A stretch of 9,084 bases of DNA. It comes from an uncultured Coriobacteriaceae bacterium. Lineage in GTDB: Bacteria; Actinomycetota; Coriobacteriia; Coriobacteriales; Atopobiaceae. The position numbers and the translations under genes were made by a program. The stretch is taken from NCBI GenBank assembly GCA_900551595.1, contig URWR01000055.1, positions 1 to 9,084 on the forward strand. Direction: 5' to 3'. A model generated the notes under the pieces. The model was given only the letters and a program-made list of their open reading frames with translations. It ran no database searches and had not been told where the DNA came from. The first letter of the stretch is position 1. Every line of letters begins with the position of its first letter. Below, in pieces: positions 6,559 through 9,084 of this stretch.

Positions 6559-6577
6559 GTGTCCTCCTTGAACAATT

Positions 6578-6643
6578 GCCGCATTTGGCAAACGGCACAT
6601 AACGAAAGGAGCTTAGACCTATGAGGTCTGCTCTGAATGAGCA
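6578..6643 (-). promoter_or_regulatory. Leader with tandem hairpins before the transport operon
   Basis: On the minus strand, TGCTC/GAGCA around ATTCA (6629-6643) abuts AGACCT/AGGTCT around CAT (6615-6629), a perfect 6-bp stem. Then comes GCCG/CGGC (6578-6596) with inner TTT/AAA pairing. All lie between a -10-like TATAGT (about 6668-6673) and the Shine-Dalgarno sequence. No good -35 element accompanies the TATAGT. I recognise no riboswitch class, and no stem is followed by a T-tract. Confidence 0.35.
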
Positions 6644-6750
6644 AAAGCATCCCACTTACGTTGGCGACTATACCTTGATTTGGCATATAAATGGGCGACA
6701 GATGTACTAAGGGCGTGAAATTTAATCTGAACGTACCCTCGATGAAATAT

Positions 6751-7419
6751 TTATGCGCTTCCGGCTGGAGCGAGAGCGGCTGCGATGCTGGATAAGGGCA
6801 TCGTTTGGAGCCAAATTCTTCCGGGTCCCGTGAGAATGGTATGAAATAGACCCTCTCCGCCAAATACTACATTCTTAGCTCCATGAACCGTTTTTGCTTC
6901 AATAGTGACAGTTTCTTCAAAGCCTGCAACATTGCCAGTATCGACTACCATCTGCTGTCCGGCCTGCAGCTGATATTCAATTAGGTCACCGTCAATTTCT
7001 GCAAAAGCCAGACCTTGGCCACTTAAGCGCTGCATGATGAAGCCTTCTCCGCCAAAAAATCCTGCGGCAACTCGCTTATTGAAGTGAATACTCAGCTCTA
7101 CACCTATCTCAGAAGCCAAAAATGCTCGCTTCTGCAAAACCCAACCTTTACCAGGTGTAATTTGAATCGGAACAATTTTTCCGGGGAAGCTGGATCCGAA
7201 GGTAATCATACCTTGGCCATGAGATGTGTATATGTTTTGGAATATGCTTTCGCCTGAAAGGGCTTTTGAAAACATTTTGCCCACGCCGCCTCCACGGGTG
7301 GTCATTTCCATGTTGGGAGTCATCCATACCATTGAGCCGCGTTCAGTAATCATCTGTTCTCCGTCGGTAAGCTGGCAAGAAACTAGAGGAAATGAGCCGC
7401 CCATAATTTGGTATTGCAT
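6751..7419 (-). CDS. AIM24 / TIGR00266 family protein
   Basis: A 222-residue protein of the AIM24 family (TIGR00266), of normal family length and with no signal peptide or membrane segment. It is rich in Gly and beta-strand-like sequence, with two related blocks, FFGGEGFIMQRLSGQGLAF (about 120-138) and FGGEGLFHTILTGPGRIWLQ (about 187-206), typical of the family's duplicated beta-sandwich. The motif MVWMTPNMEMTTRGGG in the first third is also characteristic. Bacterial members have no established biochemical role; the fungal relative is a mitochondrial membrane-organising protein. The ATG has GGGAGG 5 bases upstream. It lies on the same strand as the transporter genes, 192 bases upstream of the first, without an evident terminator, so read-through into that operon is possible. 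A functional link is not implied. Confidence 0.9.
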   Translation of the reverse strand: MQYQIMGGSFPLVSCQLTDGEQMITERGSMVWMTPNMEMTTRGGGVGKMFSKALSGESIFQNIYTSHGQGMITFGSSFPGKIVPIQITPGKGWVLQKRAFLASEIGVELSIHFNKRVAAGFFGGEGFIMQRLSGQGLAFAEIDGDLIEYQLQAGQQMVVDTGNVAGFEETVTIEAKTVHGAKNVVFGGEGLFHTILTGPGRIWLQTMPLSSIAAALAPAGSA

Positions 7420-7645
7420 ATATGCCTCCCTATAGCGTGTGTATAGTCAATTGGATCATGGCTTTTACCATATATTTTGCAGTCTGAAGAACCGCACTTA
7501 TGCTAGTTGCTTTTATTCATGGCAACTGTCAACAGCTTGTTAGAGAAAGGCGAGCGGTGTCTTCCAGACGCTAAAATATAAGAGCTTTGTGGGAGTCGAT
7601 GAATGCAAGAGGCTTCCGTACCAGTCTGTTTTTTGAGGAGGCTTT
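7420..7645. promoter_or_regulatory. Divergent intergenic region between AIM24 and DDAH genes
   Basis: This stretch of 226 bases must hold promoters for both directions, but none is clear-cut. The best -10 for the plus strand is TAAAAT (7572-7577), without a matching -35. For the minus strand TATACA lies near 7440-7445 in the AIM24 leader. A run of six T (7629-7634) precedes the DDAH Shine-Dalgarno sequence GAGGAGG (7635-7641), and the heptamer GAGGCTT occurs twice (7609-7615, 7638-7644). I see no gene and no convincing terminator here. Confidence 0.4.
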
Positions 7646-8431
7646 ATGGCTAGCAACTTTACACATGCAATTGTGCGTCGTCCATCTCATTCTGTTATTG
7701 ACGGAATTACCGGCTCGCCTGAGCTTGGGAAGCCCGATTTTGAACTTGCTTGCAAACAGCACGATGCCTATATTGAGGCGCTCAAAACTGCAGGTGTGGA
7801 AGTAACTGTTTTGCCTGCTTTAGAAGAGTATCCCGACAGCGTGTTTGTAGAGGATACAGCGGTTATAACCCCTCGTGGCGTTGTTGTAGATCGTCCTGCA
7901 ACAGATTCACGTCGCAATGAGGCAGAGCTGATGCTCCCTACACTTCGTGAGTTTTTCTCAGAGGATCAAATTCGCTTCATTACAGATCCAGGTACGCTTG
8001 AAGGTGGAGACGTAATGATGGTTGACGATCATTATTTCGTTGGACGTTCGAGCCGTACGAATGATGAGGGCTTTCGTCAATTCACTGAGGCACTTTCTGA
8101 ATGGGGCTATACCACCGAACAAGTTCCGGTTGAGCATATCTTGCATTTGAAGACGGGTGGCACATATGTAGAAGATGGCAATCTTCTTGTAAGCGGCGAA
8201 TTCAAGACGTGTCCGCAGTACCGTGATGGCCGCTTTAATGTGTTTGAGGTTCCTGATGAAGAGGCATATGGAGCAGACTGTGTGCGTATTAACGACTACG
8301 TAATTATGGCTGCCGGGTATCCTGCCGTTCGAGCACAACTCGATGCATGGGGTTATAAGGTCATAGAAGTAGAAATGAGTGAGTTCCGTAAGATTGATGG
8401 CAGTATTACCTGCCTCTCTCTCAGGTTCTAA
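7646..8431 (+). CDS. ddaH: Dimethylarginine dimethylaminohydrolase (DDAH)
   Basis: A 261-residue guanidine-modifying enzyme of the pentein superfamily. The family reaction hydrolyses N-omega-methylated arginines to citrulline plus methylamine or dimethylamine. The catalytic set is complete and nearly in register with the Pseudomonas enzyme: Glu119 in TLEGGD, His167 in HLKTGGTYVE, and the nucleophile Cys256 in the C-terminal GSITCLSLRF. Substrate-side motifs EEYPDSVFVEDTAV (60-73) and DSRRNE (87-92) also fit DDAH better than arginine deiminase, which is about 400 residues long. No signal peptide is present, so it is cytoplasmic. The start has GAGGAGG 4 bases upstream. It is the first gene of a two-gene plus-strand unit with the MIF-like tautomerase 56 bases downstream. 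Related citrulline-forming hydrolases with other guanidino substrates are the alternative. Confidence 0.9.
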   Translation: MASNFTHAIVRRPSHSVIDGITGSPELGKPDFELACKQHDAYIEALKTAGVEVTVLPALEEYPDSVFVEDTAVITPRGVVVDRPATDSRRNEAELMLPTLREFFSEDQIRFITDPGTLEGGDVMMVDDHYFVGRSSRTNDEGFRQFTEALSEWGYTTEQVPVEHILHLKTGGTYVEDGNLLVSGEFKTCPQYRDGRFNVFEVPDEEAYGADCVRINDYVIMAAGYPAVRAQLDAWGYKVIEVEMSEFRKIDGSITCLSLRF

Positions 8432-8487
8432 TGCTCTTTTAAGAAAAGGCTGTAAACCTGCTAGGAGTATCTGGAAAGGAAGTTGCT

Positions 8488-8838
8488 ATGCCTGTAATTC
8501 ATACCTATACCTCTACTCCCATCTCTTCAGAACAACAAGAAGAGCTCAAGTCTGCATTTGGGAAGGCTATTGAAGCAGTTCCTGGGAAGACTGAGAAATG
8601 GCTTATGTGTCTATTTGAGGATGAAGTTGCTATCTACCATGGCGGAACCGATGATGCTCCAGCTGCGTTTGTAACGGTAGATGTTTATGCAACAGAACCT
8701 GTTGCTCGTGAAGCTTGGGAGGCGCTTACCGCATCAATTTGTGACGAGCTTAAGCGTGTATTGGGCATAGATCCTGCACGAGTGTATATTCGTTACGGAA
8801 GTACGCCTGATTTCGGTTGGAACGGTGCGAATTTCTAA
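8488..8838 (+). CDS. MIF-like tautomerase (phenylpyruvate/D-dopachrome tautomerase family)
   Basis: A 116-residue protein of the macrophage migration inhibitory factor family and of the same length as mammalian MIF (114-115). It begins MPVI, so Pro becomes the N-terminal catalytic base after Met removal. A Lys equivalent to MIF Lys32 is present in PGKTEKW (Lys33 counting Pro as 1). The C-terminus YIRYGSTPDFGWNGANF matches the MIF signature with its GWNG turn. It should form a trimer with enol-keto tautomerase activity; the natural substrate is unknown. AAAGGAAG lies 5 bases before the ATG. It follows the DDAH gene with no terminator between and is closed by the terminator at 8870, so the two genes are probably co-transcribed. 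There is no signal peptide, as in animal MIF, which leaves by a non-classical route. Confidence 0.9.
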   Translation: MPVIHTYTSTPISSEQQEELKSAFGKAIEAVPGKTEKWLMCLFEDEVAIYHGGTDDAPAAFVTVDVYATEPVAREAWEALTASICDELKRVLGIDPARVYIRYGSTPDFGWNGANF

Positions 8839-8869
8839 TAGCTAATAGTTTTACGAATAGTTTACGTAC

Positions 8870-8908
8870 GCCGGACGGGAATTATTGGATTCTCGTCCGG
8901 CTCTTTTG
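8870..8908 (+). terminator. Rho-independent terminator of the DDAH-MIF unit
   Basis: GCCGGACGGGAAT (8870-8882) pairs with the complementary arm at 8889-8901 in a 13-bp stem with one G-U pair and a six-base loop. It is followed by TCTTTTGT. It begins 32 bases after the stop of the MIF-like gene. The T-tract lies on the plus-strand side only. Confidence 0.92.
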
Positions 8909-9075
8909 TAGAGGTGCATAACCGTCTACCGCTTATAACCATCCTTTATGTGGTATAGAAAAGTATTGTACTCGTATATTTATAAACGCTTTGGTACAGT
9001 ACCGTTGATTGCTAGGCTAACTCGTAAACAGTGCAGGTAATGTGCTTGAAGTGAGAAATGAGGGCGAGAGACATT
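8909..9075 (+). promoter_or_regulatory. Intergenic region before the gene at the right edge
   Basis: No gene is seen. The stretch is AT-rich around 8970-8986 (TATATTTATAAA). It contains a perfect interrupted palindrome GGTAC-A-GTACC (8993-9003), which could be an operator. TTTGGT (8990-8995) and TAGGCT lie 17 bases apart, a weak promoter match that overlaps the palindrome. Confidence 0.25.
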
Positions 9076-9084
9076 ATGATCAAA
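9076..9084 (+). CDS. Possible first three codons of a further gene
   Basis: ATG ATC AAA ends the window, with GAGAG 5 bases upstream as a weak ribosome binding site and a plausible promoter region before it. Nothing can be said about the product; the call rests on position and spacing only. Confidence 0.3.

Noticed and set aside
6480..6863. A 127-codon minus-strand frame bridging the AIM24 end and the binding-protein start.
   Set aside because: It overlaps two confident genes in another frame and resembles no family.
7599..7805. A plus-strand frame starting MNARGFRTSLFFEEAL that overlaps the DDAH start, with GGGAG upstream.
   Set aside because: Most of it reads the DDAH gene out of frame and no family is recognisable; a leader peptide cannot be excluded but nothing supports it.
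1..9084. CRISPR array, insertion sequence, prophage or tRNA.
   Set aside because: No regularly spaced repeats, transposase or integrase motifs, terminal inverted repeats or tRNA-like cloverleaf were seen on either strand.

Overview
The window looks like a chromosomal segment of a Gram-positive actinobacterium. My best guess is a Coriobacteriia member (Atopobium/Olsenella/Collinsella type, gut or oral). This rests on three things: strong GGAGG-type ribosome binding sites, a helicase of the actinobacterial DUF3516 type at the left edge, and lipoprotein-type solute-binding proteins. No 16S or other taxonomic marker is present, so the placement is inference. Almost all genes lie on the minus strand; only the right-hand ~1.4 kb runs on the plus strand.

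Left to right: (1) 1-890, the 5' part of a DEAD/DEAH helicase that leaves the window. (2) 1007-1825, an orphan family-3 (amino-acid type) lipoprotein solute-binding protein, with a terminator behind it and an AT-rich, hairpin-rich leader in front. (3) 2050-6558, the core of the window, a minus-strand gene set transcribed from right to left: solute-binding lipoprotein, permease and ATPase of a polar-amino-acid-type ABC importer, then a FrlB-like SIS deglycase and a FrlD-like PfkB kinase. (4) 6751-7419, an AIM24/TIGR00266-family protein. (5) 7646-8838 on the plus strand, a dimethylarginine dimethylaminohydrolase followed by a MIF-like tautomerase, closed by a strong terminator. (6) An intergenic stretch and possibly the first three codons of another gene at the right edge.

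The working model for the core is catabolism of Amadori compounds (fructosyl-amino acids such as fructoselysine). The ABC system imports the glycated amino acid, FrlD phosphorylates its sugar at C6, and FrlB splits the product into glucose 6-phosphate and the free amino acid. The importer is of the amino-acid family rather than the sugar ABC type or the permease used in the classical frl systems. Several RNA-level elements divide the gene set: an 11-bp hairpin without a U-tract between binding protein and permease, a terminator-like hairpin between frlB and frlD, and a palindromic operator candidate before frlB.

The most striking anomaly is that frlB carries a frameshift about 26 codons after a well-formed start. 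The upstream frame closes with an ATGA stop/start overlap in front of an otherwise intact SIS protein. The second point of interest is the DDAH-MIF gene pair, whose eukaryotic relatives act in nitric oxide control and cytokine signalling. I found no CRISPR array, insertion sequence, tRNA or rRNA, and no gene-free stretch longer than about 240 bases.
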